64,000 nucleotides of DNA from an uncultured Lachnospiraceae bacterium (lineage in GTDB: Bacteria > Bacillota > Clostridia > Lachnospirales > Lachnospiraceae). Positions 18,759-28,686 of this stretch are shown here, one piece after another (positions within the stretch are counted from its first letter, which is position 1; every line of letters begins with the position of its first letter). A program made the translations under genes and the position numbers. The notes under the pieces were generated by a model, which was not told the DNA's origin, ran no database searches, and saw only the letters and a program-made list of their open reading frames with translations. Where the stretch lies: the NCBI GenBank assembly GCA_910587955.1, contig CAJUNN010000007.1, forward strand, positions 1-64,000, given 5' to 3'.

Positions 18759-20123
18759 TTAAAGGAACAGCGTCTCCCGGATGACCTCGCAAACGGTGGG
18801 ATGAGGGAATATGGTCCGCTTGATGCTCTCCACCGGAATCCGGTTCTCGATCATGAGAGCCAGGGAATATATATATTCCGACGCATAGGAAGACATGAGG
18901 GCTGCCCCTATGATCACATCTTTCTCTTTGTCAATGAGAATCTTACAGATTCCGCTGCTCATGCCGTTCTCCGCCACATGGCGTCCGCTGAAATTGATCG
19001 AAGCCTTCTTCACTGCATAGGAGATTCCAGCCGCTTTCGCCTGCTCCTCCGACATTCCCACAAAAGCAGCCTCCGGGCTGGTGTACACCACACCGCAGAT
19101 GGCATCATAGCTCATCCGGTCCTCTTTTCCCAGAATGTGGTTGACTGCAACCTCGCCTTCCCGGTAACCTACATGGGCCAGCATAGCTTTTCCGTTTACG
19201 TCTCCGACGGCATAGATATGAGGTACATTGGTACACAAATGTTCATCCGTCACAACGGCTCCCCGCTCCAGCTGCACACCCAGCTCCGCCAATCCCTCTA
19301 CATTGCTGTTGGGCCTGCGTCCTACGCACATCAAAGCCTTATCGTAAGCAGCTACGTCAATCCGGCCGTCCCTGGTAAAGGTAACTACGCCTTTGGACAC
19401 CTTGGTTACCCCGCTGGAAAGATAGAAAGTCACACCCTTCTTCTCCAGTTCCTGCTGAAGCAGTCCGCTGACCTCCCGGTCATTGGGACCCAATACTTTA
19501 TCCATCATTTCAATGACGGTCACTTTGGACCCGGCTTCCTGGAAATAGGCAGCCATCTCAAAACCAATCACTCCGCCGCCTACGATCAGCAGTTTGGCCG
19601 GAATCTCTGTCATATCCAGAATCTCATCGCTGGTTACGACCGTTCCCCGCTCCAGTTCTTCCTTGACACCCTCTATGGGCGGAACGGCAGGCGCCGATCC
19701 GGAAGCGATAATCAGATCTTTTCCTGCAAAGGATTCCTCCTCCGTGGAGACTATAAGCGTCTCTCCCTCTTTGGAGACACGGGCCGTTCCGGTCACAACC
19801 TTGACCTTCCCTCTGCGCAGTCCGCCGGCCACACCCTGTACCAGGGTTTTTACCACTTCATCTTTCTTCTTTACCACCGCCGCGTGATCGAGGACGGCCT
19901 CTTTCGCCGTCACGCCGTATGGTTCGCCGGCTCCATTTGCATAGTGATACATCTTGGAGGCATACAGAAACGTCTTTGTAGGGATGCAGCCCGCATTCAG
20001 GCAGGTACCGCCCAGGTTTTTCTTTTCAATCAGAAGCACGCGCTTCCCATGATGAGCCACATACTCCGCACTGTTGTAGCCCGCAGGCCCTCCGCCTATT
20101 ACAATGATATCAAATTCCTGCAT
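18759..20123 (-). CDS. lpdA: Dihydrolipoyl dehydrogenase-type flavoprotein
   Basis: A 454-residue pyridine nucleotide-disulfide oxidoreductase. It has an N-terminal FAD motif GGGPAG (10-15), redox cysteines 41 and 46 in GGTCLNAGCIPTK, a second dinucleotide motif GGGVIGFE, and the C-terminal base motif FPHPTVCEVIRE. It would reoxidise protein-bound dihydrolipoamide with NAD. No E1, E2 or glycine-cleavage genes are nearby. An upstream in-frame GTG exists, but the ATG at 20123 has AAAGGAGGAG at proper spacing. It begins 17 bp after rpoC with no terminator between, so it is probably transcribed with rpoBC, which is unusual. Confidence 0.92.
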   Translation of the reverse strand: MQEFDIIVIGGGPAGYNSAEYVAHHGKRVLLIEKKNLGGTCLNAGCIPTKTFLYASKMYHYANGAGEPYGVTAKEAVLDHAAVVKKKDEVVKTLVQGVAGGLRRGKVKVVTGTARVSKEGETLIVSTEEESFAGKDLIIASGSAPAVPPIEGVKEELERGTVVTSDEILDMTEIPAKLLIVGGGVIGFEMAAYFQEAGSKVTVIEMMDKVLGPNDREVSGLLQQELEKKGVTFYLSSGVTKVSKGVVTFTRDGRIDVAAYDKALMCVGRRPNSNVEGLAELGVQLERGAVVTDEHLCTNVPHIYAVGDVNGKAMLAHVGYREGEVAVNHILGKEDRMSYDAICGVVYTSPEAAFVGMSEEQAKAAGISYAVKKASINFSGRHVAENGMSSGICKILIDKEKDVIIGAALMSSYASEYIYSLALMIENRIPVESIKRTIFPHPTVCEVIRETLFL

Positions 20124-20140
20124 GTCTCCTCCTTTCACGC

Positions 20141-23100
20141 TTAAACCTCAGCCAGCTCTTCTTCTGCGGCTTCCGGCTCTTCCTCCGGCACATCCTGTTC
20201 CGGCTCTAAGTCAAATTCTTCGCTCAGATCCAGCTCTTCCTCCAAATCCTCAGAAAAATCCAGCTCCGCAAAATCATCCAGTTCTGTATTCAGCTTCACG
20301 GAACGATAACGTTTCATACCTGTTCCGGCCGGAATCAGTTTACCAATAATCACGTTTTCTTTCAGGCCGATCAGCGGATCGACTTTACCCTTAATGGCCG
20401 CCTCTGTGAGAACCTTGGTGGTCTCCTGGAAGGACGCCGCAGACAGGAAGGAATTGGTCGCCAGGGACGCCTTGGTAATTCCCAGCATCACCTGTTTGCC
20501 TTCTGCGGGACGCTTGCCTTCCGCGATCAGCTTCTCATTGATGTCCTCAAACTCCAGCACATCCACCAGGGTTCCGGGCAGGAAATCTGCGTCTCCGTTG
20601 TCCTCCACCCGGATTTTCTTTAACATCTGGCGTACAATCATCTCAATGTGCTTATCGTTGATCTCCACACCTTGCAGGCGATACACCCGCTGTACTTCCT
20701 GGATCATATAATCCTGGGCAGCACGGATGCCTTTGATCTTCAGAATATCGTGGGGATTGACGCTTCCCTCTGTCAGTTCATCACCGGCCTCCAGCACCTG
20801 TCCCTCCTGGACCTTAATGCGGGAGCCGTAGGGAATCAGATACGTCTTGGACTCCCCGTCTTCGCTGTTAACCTGGATCTCACGCTTTTTCTTGGTATCC
20901 AGAATCGTTACCGTTCCCGGAATCTCCGTGATAATCGCAAGTCCTTTGGGCTTTCTGGCCTCGAAAAGCTCTTCCACACGGGGAAGACCCTGGGTAATAT
21001 CACCGCCGGCCACACCGCCGGTATGGAAAGTACGCATGGTCAGCTGGGTTCCCGGCTCACCGATGGACTGAGCCGCAATGATGCCTACGGTCTCACCCAC
21101 TTGAACAGCCTCTCCGGTAGCCATGTTGGAGCCGTAGCACTTGGCGCAGACGCCCACATGGGACTTACAAGTCAGAATGGTCCTGATTTTCAGGCAGTCA
21201 AAAGGCTTCCCGTTCTCGTCCACACCGGAATTGATAATGGCTTCCGCGCGCCTGGGCGTAATCATGTGGTTCGCCTTCACAATTACATTGCCGTCTTTAT
21301 CCTTAATGGTCTCACAGGAGAAACGTCCCGTAATACGCTCCTGCAGGCTCTCAATCTCTTCTTTCCCGTCCATAAAGGCTTTCACTGCCATGCCGGGAAT
21401 TTCATCTTTCCCTTCGCAACAGTCTACTTCCCGGATAATCAGCTCCTGGGATACATCCACCAGACGCCGGGTCAGGTAACCGGAGTCCGCCGTACGCAGG
21501 GCCGTATCAGACAGACCTTTGCGGGCGCCGTGGGCCGACATGAAATACTCCAATACGTCCAGGCCTTCACGGAAATTGGACTTAATGGGAAGCTCAATGG
21601 TATGTCCGGTGGTATCTGCCATCAGGCCGCGCATGCCGGCAAGCTGTTTGATCTGCTTATCGGAACCGCGGGCTCCGGAGTCCGCCATCATAAAGATGTT
21701 GTTGTACTTATCCAGTCCGTCCAGCAGAGCCTTGGTCAGAACGGCATCCGTCTCCTTCCAGGTCTCCACCACCTCTTTGTAGCGCTCCTCCTCGGTAATG
21801 AGGCCGCGCTTATAGTTTCTCGTAATCTTATCCACCGTATCCTGGGCCTTCTTAATCAGCTCCGGTTTCTCAGGAGGCACGGTCATGTCGGAAATGGACA
21901 CGGTCATAGCCGCCTTGGTGGAATATTTGTAACCCATAGCCTTGATATCGTCCAGCACCTCCGCAGTCCTGGTGGCCCCGTGGGTATTGATTACTTTCTC
22001 CAAAATCTGTTTCAGGCCCTTCTTGCCCACATGGAAGTCTACTTCCAGCTTCAGTTCATTGCCCGGAATGCTCCGATCCACAAAGCCCAAGTCCTGGGGC
22101 AGGATCTCATTGAAAATAAAGCGTCCCATGGTAGACTCTATAATATCCGAGATCTCACCGTCCGCCGTCTTTTTGTTCACACGCACCTTAATCTTGGACT
22201 GCAGGCAGATAGCGCCGTTCTCATAGGCAAGAATGGCTTCATTGACGTTCTTAAATGATTTGCCCTCGCCCTTAACGCCCGGACGCTCCTGGGTCAGATA
22301 GTAAATACCCAGAACCATATCCTGGGAAGGCACTGCCACAGGGCCTCCGTCGGAAGGTTTCAGCAGGTTGTTGGGGGAGAGCAGAAGGAATCTGCACTCT
22401 GCCTGAGCCTCCACGGACAGGGGAAGATGCACCGCCATCTGGTCTCCGTCAAAGTCCGCGTTAAACGCCGTACATACCAAGGGGTGCAGCTTGATGGCTT
22501 TGCCCTCTACCAGGATCGGTTCAAAGGCCTGGATACCCAGCCTGTGCAGGGTAGGAGCTCGGTTCAGCATCACAGGATGCTCCTTGATCACATCCTCCAG
22601 CACATCCCATACCTCCGGCTGTACCTGGCGCTCTACCATCTTTTTGGCACTCTTAATATTGTGGGCCGTACCGTTCTGCACCAGTTCCTTCATTACAAAG
22701 GGCTTGAACAGCTCAATGGCCATCTCCTTGGGAAGGCCGCACTGGTAGATTTTCAGCTCCGGTCCCACCACAATAACGGAACGCCCGGAATAATCCACAC
22801 GTTTTCCCAAAAGATTCTGGCGGAAACGGCCGGACTTTCCTTTCAGCATATCAGACAGGGACTTCAAGGCCCGGTTGCCCGGCCCCGTAACGGGACGTCC
22901 CCTTCTTCCGTTGTCAATCAGCGCATCTACTGCTTCCTGGAGCATGCGCTTCTCGTTTCTCACGATAATATCCGGAGCGCCCAGCTCCAGCAGGCGTTTC
23001 AGACGGTTGTTGCGGTTGATGATTCTCCGGTATAGATCATTCAGATCGGAAGTAGCAAAGCGGCCGCCATCCAGCTGGACCATGGGGCGCAGATCCGGCG

Positions 23101-23827
23101 GAATCACAGGAATCGCGTCCATAATCATCCACTCCGGCTGGTTTCCGGATCCGTGGAAAGCCTCCACAACCTCCAGGCGCTTGATAATGCGGGCCCGCTT
23201 CTGTCCTGTTGCATCCCGCAGGGCGCTTTTAAGCTCCGCGGACTCCTTCTCCAGATTAATGGCCTGGAGAAGTTCTTTGATGGCCTCGGCTCCCATTCCT
23301 ACCCGGAAACGGTTTCCGTATTTTTCCCGCATATCCTGATATTCCCGTTCGGTCAGAACCTGCTTATACTGCAGCTCTGTATCTCCCGCGTCCAGCACAA
23401 TATAGGATGCGAAGTACAGCACTTTCTCCAGGGTTCTGGGGGAAAGATCCAGAATCAGCCCCATACGGCTGGGGATCCCTTTAAAATACCAGATATGAGA
23501 CACGGGAGCTGCCAGCTCAATATGCCCCATGCGCTCCCGGCGGACGTTGGACTTGGTAACTTCCACGCCGCAGCGATCGCAGACTACGCCTTTGTAGCGG
23601 ATCTTCTTATATTTTCCGCAGTGACACTCCCAGTCTTTGCTGGGTCCGAAGATGCGTTCACAGAATAAACCTTCTTTTTCCGGTTTCAGAGTTCTATAAT
23701 TGATGGTTTCCGGTTTCTTTACCTCGCCTCTGGACCACTCCCGGATTTTCTCCGGGGATGCGAGCCCGATCCGAATCGCATCAAAGGTCATTGGCTGATA
23801 TACCGCATGATTCGTTGTTTCTGGCAT
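20141..23827 (-). CDS. rpoC: DNA-directed RNA polymerase subunit beta'
   Basis: A 1228-residue beta' subunit. It shows the N-terminal zinc site ([20 protein letters not shown]), the catalytic metal-binding [12 protein letters not shown], the second zinc cluster ([13 protein letters not shown]) and the trigger-loop region [16 protein letters not shown]. The last about 40 residues are strongly acidic (Glu/Asp/Leu-rich). The ATG at 23827 is preferred over the in-frame GTG at 23836 because the ribosome site abuts the GTG. It starts 17 bp after rpoB. Downstream is lpdA rather than the expected rpsL. Confidence 0.98.
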   Translation of the reverse strand: MPETTNHAVYQPMTFDAIRIGLASPEKIREWSRGEVKKPETINYRTLKPEKEGLFCERIFGPSKDWECHCGKYKKIRYKGVVCDRCGVEVTKSNVRRERMGHIELAAPVSHIWYFKGIPSRMGLILDLSPRTLEKVLYFASYIVLDAGDTELQYKQVLTEREYQDMREKYGNRFRVGMGAEAIKELLQAINLEKESAELKSALRDATGQKRARIIKRLEVVEAFHGSGNQPEWMIMDAIPVIPPDLRPMVQLDGGRFATSDLNDLYRRIINRNNRLKRLLELGAPDIIVRNEKRMLQEAVDALIDNGRRGRPVTGPGNRALKSLSDMLKGKSGRFRQNLLGKRVDYSGRSVIVVGPELKIYQCGLPKEMAIELFKPFVMKELVQNGTAHNIKSAKKMVERQVQPEVWDVLEDVIKEHPVMLNRAPTLHRLGIQAFEPILVEGKAIKLHPLVCTAFNADFDGDQMAVHLPLSVEAQAECRFLLLSPNNLLKPSDGGPVAVPSQDMVLGIYYLTQERPGVKGEGKSFKNVNEAILAYENGAICLQSKIKVRVNKKTADGEISDIIESTMGRFIFNEILPQDLGFVDRSIPGNELKLEVDFHVGKKGLKQILEKVINTHGATRTAEVLDDIKAMGYKYSTKAAMTVSISDMTVPPEKPELIKKAQDTVDKITRNYKRGLITEEERYKEVVETWKETDAVLTKALLDGLDKYNNIFMMADSGARGSDKQIKQLAGMRGLMADTTGHTIELPIKSNFREGLDVLEYFMSAHGARKGLSDTALRTADSGYLTRRLVDVSQELIIREVDCCEGKDEIPGMAVKAFMDGKEEIESLQERITGRFSCETIKDKDGNVIVKANHMITPRRAEAIINSGVDENGKPFDCLKIRTILTCKSHVGVCAKCYGSNMATGEAVQVGETVGIIAAQSIGEPGTQLTMRTFHTGGVAGGDITQGLPRVEELFEARKPKGLAIITEIPGTVTILDTKKKREIQVNSEDGESKTYLIPYGSRIKVQEGQVLEAGDELTEGSVNPHDILKIKGIRAAQDYMIQEVQRVYRLQGVEINDKHIEMIVRQMLKKIRVEDNGDADFLPGTLVDVLEFEDINEKLIAEGKRPAEGKQVMLGITKASLATNSFLSAASFQETTKVLTEAAIKGKVDPLIGLKENVIIGKLIPAGTGMKRYRSVKLNTELDDFAELDFSEDLEEELDLSEEFDLEPEQDVPEEEPEAAEEELAEV

Positions 23828-23844
23828 AAATGGCACTCCCTTTC

Positions 23845-26800
23845 TTATTCTTCTTCAAAATCCCCGTCGAAGTCTAAATACTCGTCTTCGTCCTCTTCTT
23901 CCTCTTCCTCAACGCCGACCAGTTCTTCGCCTTCGAATTCCTGCTTGCTGAATCCGTACTGTCCAAAGGATTCCTCTTCTTTTCCGAAGTGTCTGTCGCC
24001 TTCGATGATGGAGCGTAAATCCACTTCGCCGTAATCACTGGTTTCCATGATTTCGACTTCTGTATTGTCTTCTTTCAGGACCCTTACATCCAGGCCGAGA
24101 GACTGGAGCTCCTTCAAAAGCACTTTGAAGGACTCAGGAATTCCCGGTTCCGGAATGTTGTCGCCCTTGATGATAGCCTCATAAGTCTTCACACGCCCAA
24201 TCACGTCGTCGGACTTCATGGTCAGAATCTCCTGAAGGGTATAGGAAGCGCCATAAGCCTCCAGGGCCCAAACCTCCATCTCCCCGAACCGCTGTCCGCC
24301 GAATTGGGCTTTTCCGCCCAGAGGCTGCTGGGTCACCAGGGAATACGGTCCGGTAGAACGGGCGTGAATCTTATCATCTACCAGATGATGGAGCTTCAGA
24401 TAGTGCATATGGCCAATGGTAACGGGACTGTCAAAATATTCTCCCGTCCGCCCGTCGCGCAGGCGCACCTTGCCGTCCCTGGAAATGGGGACGCCCTTCC
24501 AGAGGGAGCGGTGTTCCCGGTTCTCATAGAGGTAATCCAGCACCTCCGGGAGCAGCTCTTCCCCATGCTTTTCCTTAAATTCCTCCCACTCCAGATTGAC
24601 GTAATCATTTGCCAGATCCAAAGTGTCCATAATATCATTCTCGTTGGCACCGTCAAATACCGGCGTCGCCACGTTAAAGCCGAGGGCTTTGGCAGCCAGG
24701 CTTAAATGAATCTCCAATACCTGTCCAATATTCATACGGGAAGGCACGCCTAAGGGATTCAATACAATGTCTAGGGGACGTCCGTTAGGCAGGAAGGGCA
24801 TATCCTCCACGGGAAGCACCCTTGAAACTACACCCTTGTTTCCGTGACGGCCTGCCATCTTGTCGCCTACGGAAATCTTTCTCTTTTGGGCTATATAGAT
24901 GCGGACCGCCTGGTTGACGCCGGGGGAAAGCTCGTCGCCGTTCTCCCTGGTAAATACCTTGGCATCTACCACGATTCCGTATTCTCCGTGGGGCACCTTT
25001 AAAGAGGTATCCCGGACCTCCCGGGCCTTTTCCCCGAAGATTGCGCGAAGAAGCCGCTCTTCGGCCGTCAGCTCCGTCTCTCCCTTGGGCGTTACCTTGC
25101 CCACCAGAATATCTCCTGCCCGGACCTCTGCGCCGATACGGATAATTCCCCGCTCATCCAGATCCTTCAAAGCATCGTCACCCACACCGGGCACATCCCG
25201 GGTAATCTCCTCCGGTCCCAGCTTGGTATCCCGGGCCTCCGCCTCGTACTCTTCAATGTGAACAGAGGTGTACACGTCCTCCTGCACCAGACGCTCGCTT
25301 AAGAGAACGGCATCCTCGTAATTATAGCCTTCCCAGGTCATAAAGCCAATCAGCGGATTCTTGCCCAGGGCAATCTCTCCGCCCGATGTGGAGGGCCCGT
25401 CTGCGATCACCTGGCCTTCCTCCACCTTGTCGCCCTTAAATACGATGGGCTTCTGGTTGTAGCAGTTGCTCTGGTTGCTCCGGGCAAACTTTGTCAGATG
25501 ATACGTATCCTTCGTTCCGTCCGGGCACTTAATCACAATCTCATTGGACACCGAGCGCTCTACCACGCCGCTGTGCTTCGCCACTACACAGACGCCGGAG
25601 TCCACCGCCGTCTTGGTCTCCATTCCGGTTCCCACCACAGGAGCCTCCGTCATCAGAAGGGGAACTGCCTGGCGCTGCATGTTGGAACCCATCAGGGCCC
25701 GGTTGGCATCGTCATTCTCCAGGAAGGGAATCAGGGCTGTGGCCACGGAGAACACCATCTTCGGGGACACGTCCATATAGTCAAACATGGAACGCTCGTA
25801 CTCCTGGGTCTCTTCCCGGTAACGGCCGGATACATTCTTGCGGACAAAGTGCCCTTCCGCATCCAGGGCCTCGTTCGCCTGGGCCACATGGTAGTTATCC
25901 TCCTCATCCGCAGTCATATAGACCACCTCATCCGTAACCACCGGATTGTGGGGATCGGATTTATCGATTTTGCGGTACGGCGTCTCCACGAAACCGTACT
26001 CGTTGATCCGCGCATACGTGGCCAGGGAATTGATAAGGCCGATGTTGGGACCTTCCGGCGTCTCAATGGGACACATTCTTCCGTAATGGGAATAATGTAC
26101 GTCCCGCACCTCAAATCCTGCCCGGTCCCTGGACAGACCGCCCGGTCCCAAGGCCGACAGACGGCGCTTGTGGGTCAGCTCGCCTAAGGGGTTGTTCTGA
26201 TCCATAAACTGGGACAGCTGGGAGGAACCGAAGAATTCCTTCACGGCCGCCGTCACCGGTTTAATATTAATCAGAGACTGAGGCGTAATATTTTCCTGAT
26301 CCTGGGTCGTCATGCGCTCCCGGACCGTCCGCTCCATTCTGGAAAGCCCGATGCGGTACTGATTCTGCAAAAGCTCGCCTACCGCACGGATCCGGCGGTT
26401 GCCCAGATGATCGATATCGTCATCGTTGCCCAGACCGTACTCCAGATGAAGGTTATAGTTAATGGAAGCAATGATATCTTCCTTTGTAATATGCTTGGGA
26501 ATCAGCTCGTGGATATCCCGCTTCACAGCGGCTTTGCGCTCCTCGAGGCTGTCGGATTCTTCCAGTATTTTTTTCAGCGCCGGATAGTATACTAATTCTG
26601 TAACACCCAGTTCTTTGGGATCCACATCCATAAAATGGCCCAGATCCACCATCATGCTGGAAATTACACGGATATCCCGCTCCTCGCCCCGGATCAGAAC
26701 GAAGGGAACGGCCGCATTCTGGATCTCGTCCGCCAGTTCCCTGCTCACTTCCGTCCCTGCCTCCGCGATAATCTCGCCGGTTAAGGTGTCCACCACATCC

Positions 26801-27693
26801 TCCGCCAGCACCTGTCCGCGGATCCGGTTGCGGAGCATTAATTTTTTGTTAAATTTATAGCGGCCCACCTTGGCCAAATCGTATCTTCTGGGATCGAAGA
26901 ACATGCTGGTAATCAGGCTTTCGGCACTCTCCACTGCCAGAGGCTCTCCCGGACGGATCTTTTTGTAGAGTTCCAGAAGGCCTTCCTGGTAATTCTCCGC
27001 CGTATCCTTGCTTAAGGTTGCCAGAATCTTGGGCTCTTCCCCGAAGAGATCCAGAATCTCCGCATTGGTTCCAAAGCCCAGGGCGCGCACCAGCACCGTG
27101 ATGGGAACCTTCCGGGTTCTGTCCACACGTACATAGAAAATATCATTGGAGTCCGTTTCGTACTCCAGCCATGCGCCGCGGTTGGGGATCACCGTACAGG
27201 AATAGAGGCCCTTTCCCACTTTGTCGTGATCAATGGCATAGTAAATACCCGGGGAACGAACAAGCTGGCTGACAATGACACGCTCCGCACCATTGATTAC
27301 AAATGTGCCGGTCTCCGTCATCAAAGGCAGATCGCCCATGAAAATCTCATGTTCATTAATCTCATCCGTCTCTTTATTGTAAAGGCGTACTTTGACCTTC
27401 AGGGGAGCCGCATAGGTCGCGTCTCTTTCCTTGCACTCCTCAATCGTGTATTTGATATCGCCTTCGCCTGTACAGAGCGTGAAATCTACAAATTCAAGGC
27501 TCAAATGGCCGCTGTAATCAGCGATAGGGGAAATGTCGTCAAAAACCTCCCGAAGCCCTTCATCCAGAAACCATTGGTAGGAATCCTTCTGCACTTCGAT
27601 CAGGTTCGGCATCTCCAGAACTTCCTTTTGTCTTGAATAGCTCATTCGACTGCTCTTACCGGTAGTAATAGGACGTATCCTGTTTTTTTCCAT
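23845..27693 (-). CDS. rpoB: DNA-directed RNA polymerase subunit beta
   Basis: A 1282-residue beta subunit. The rifampicin pocket reads [16 protein letters not shown] then [13 protein letters not shown], so the residues equivalent to E. coli D516, H526 and S531 are those of the sensitive type. C-terminal clamp motifs ([23 protein letters not shown] region) are present. The protein ends in a long acidic tail with runs of Glu and Asp, matching the acidic tail on beta'. The ATG is preceded by AAGGGGTG. Transcription comes from its own promoter after a leader of about 180 nt; rplJ-rplL are not upstream. Confidence 0.98.
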   Translation of the reverse strand: MEKNRIRPITTGKSSRMSYSRQKEVLEMPNLIEVQKDSYQWFLDEGLREVFDDISPIADYSGHLSLEFVDFTLCTGEGDIKYTIEECKERDATYAAPLKVKVRLYNKETDEINEHEIFMGDLPLMTETGTFVINGAERVIVSQLVRSPGIYYAIDHDKVGKGLYSCTVIPNRGAWLEYETDSNDIFYVRVDRTRKVPITVLVRALGFGTNAEILDLFGEEPKILATLSKDTAENYQEGLLELYKKIRPGEPLAVESAESLITSMFFDPRRYDLAKVGRYKFNKKLMLRNRIRGQVLAEDVVDTLTGEIIAEAGTEVSRELADEIQNAAVPFVLIRGEERDIRVISSMMVDLGHFMDVDPKELGVTELVYYPALKKILEESDSLEERKAAVKRDIHELIPKHITKEDIIASINYNLHLEYGLGNDDDIDHLGNRRIRAVGELLQNQYRIGLSRMERTVRERMTTQDQENITPQSLINIKPVTAAVKEFFGSSQLSQFMDQNNPLGELTHKRRLSALGPGGLSRDRAGFEVRDVHYSHYGRMCPIETPEGPNIGLINSLATYARINEYGFVETPYRKIDKSDPHNPVVTDEVVYMTADEEDNYHVAQANEALDAEGHFVRKNVSGRYREETQEYERSMFDYMDVSPKMVFSVATALIPFLENDDANRALMGSNMQRQAVPLLMTEAPVVGTGMETKTAVDSGVCVVAKHSGVVERSVSNEIVIKCPDGTKDTYHLTKFARSNQSNCYNQKPIVFKGDKVEEGQVIADGPSTSGGEIALGKNPLIGFMTWEGYNYEDAVLLSERLVQEDVYTSVHIEEYEAEARDTKLGPEEITRDVPGVGDDALKDLDERGIIRIGAEVRAGDILVGKVTPKGETELTAEERLLRAIFGEKAREVRDTSLKVPHGEYGIVVDAKVFTRENGDELSPGVNQAVRIYIAQKRKISVGDKMAGRHGNKGVVSRVLPVEDMPFLPNGRPLDIVLNPLGVPSRMNIGQVLEIHLSLAAKALGFNVATPVFDGANENDIMDTLDLANDYVNLEWEEFKEKHGEELLPEVLDYLYENREHRSLWKGVPISRDGKVRLRDGRTGEYFDSPVTIGHMHYLKLHHLVDDKIHARSTGPYSLVTQQPLGGKAQFGGQRFGEMEVWALEAYGASYTLQEILTMKSDDVIGRVKTYEAIIKGDNIPEPGIPESFKVLLKELQSLGLDVRVLKEDNTEVEIMETSDYGEVDLRSIIEGDRHFGKEEESFGQYGFSKQEFEGEELVGVEEEEEEDEDEYLDFDGDFEEE

Positions 27694-27876
27694 TGACGTT
27701 CACCCCTTATTTTATTCCTCGCACCGCCTCCCCGGTTATCCGGATCTAAGCGGCCCTCCACACGGCAAATACTCTGTATAACAGCGCATTTATGCCGTAA
27801 ATTGCGGCGTTTTTCGTCATTTTCGACAATCCCGTAACGAATTTAGAGCCTAACTCACCACAATAGTGTAATCTAC
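27694..27876 (-). promoter_or_regulatory. rpoB 5' leader, about 180 nt, function unknown
   Basis: The stretch between the rpoB promoter and start holds no gene. On the minus strand it contains short hairpins such as GCCG/CGGC closing a 7-nt loop near 27795-27812, but no clear terminator and no riboswitch that I recognise. Confidence 0.4.
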
Positions 27877-27905
27877 ACGATACCATACTTTATTTTTTGT
27901 GTCAA
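27877..27905 (-). promoter_or_regulatory. rpoBC(-lpdA) promoter
   Basis: On the minus strand, TTGACA (complement of 27900-27905), 17-bp spacer, TATCGT (complement of 27877-27882), about 25 bp downstream of the sortase terminator. It makes rpoB the first gene of its own transcript. Confidence 0.7.
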
Positions 27906-27929
27906 GCTGTTTTTGACAGAATTTTCACA

Positions 27930-27958
27930 ATAAAAAGAGCGCCTGCTATAACAGGCGC
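27930..27958 (-). terminator. Terminator of the giant adhesin-sortase operon
   Basis: On the minus strand GCGCCTG and CAGGCGC (complements of 27952-27958 and 27939-27945) form a stem followed by TCTTTTTATT. The sortase stop codon lies in the loop. Confidence 0.88.
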
Positions 27959-28686
27959 CCTACAACTACCAGCCTCCGGGGGGTTCCCGCTTCCAGACGG
28001 CCGCAGGTCGTCAGGCTGATCAGATAGTCCTCGGCAGTCAGCTCCACCCCTGTGGCATAAATGCAGCGCTTGCGGATCTCTTCTAAGTATCCTTCATATG
28101 CTTCCTCCGTCTGCGGATCTACAAACAGAAACAGCTCTGCATCCTCCGGCTGGCTGATATCCAGTTCTATAACGGCAGCTACCTCATACGTCTTCACACC
28201 CTCCTCACATTCAAACTCAATCTTCGGGTGCTCTTCGAAATAACTTTTCTTCCGGTAATTGCGGAGGCTTCCGAACATCCGCCCGCTGCTCATATTGTGA
28301 CCGTAGATCCACAGGTTGCGGCTGGGCGCTTCCATATCGCAGCGGATATCCGCAAAAGGCGTTCCGTAGTAATCCCAGTCCCCGTAGATGTCCCGCATCA
28401 GATACCAGTTCCCGTCCTCCAGGCTGCTCTGCATCACCGGATAGGAAAGTTTCGTCTCCGGGATCTCGATATACGCCTTCACATCCGGGTTGATTTCCTG
28501 AAGGATCTCAAACCTTGTCCGGGAAACTCCTTCCTCTTCCATGGCCCTTTCTTGTTCCTGCTCCAGATGTTCCCGCAGCACTGCATACTTATGCTGCTGC
28601 CTCCAGCCGTTGACACCGTACCAGAGAAGACCTGCCAGGGCTCCCAGGAAAATCAGGAAAAATATTCGATGTAGGACTTTTCTCAT
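27946..28686 (-). CDS. srtB: Class B sortase
   Basis: A 246-residue membrane-anchored transpeptidase with an N-terminal helix (about 8-24). The catalytic triad is visible: His130 in WIYGHNM, Cys228 in LISLTTCGR, and Arg237/238 in GTPRRLVVVG. The TTCG-type active site and SYPVMQ/TPFADIRC blocks are of class B. Its ATG overlaps the stop of the preceding binding-protein gene (TAATG), so translation is coupled. Downstream of the 28-kb surface-protein gene whose product ends in IPQTG, it is the probable dedicated anchoring enzyme for that protein. A terminator follows at once. Confidence 0.92.
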   Translation of the reverse strand: MRKVLHRIFFLIFLGALAGLLWYGVNGWRQQHKYAVLREHLEQEQERAMEEEGVSRTRFEILQEINPDVKAYIEIPETKLSYPVMQSSLEDGNWYLMRDIYGDWDYYGTPFADIRCDMEAPSRNLWIYGHNMSSGRMFGSLRNYRKKSYFEEHPKIEFECEEGVKTYEVAAVIELDISQPEDAELFLFVDPQTEEAYEGYLEEIRKRCIYATGVELTAEDYLISLTTCGRLEAGTPRRLVVVGRLL

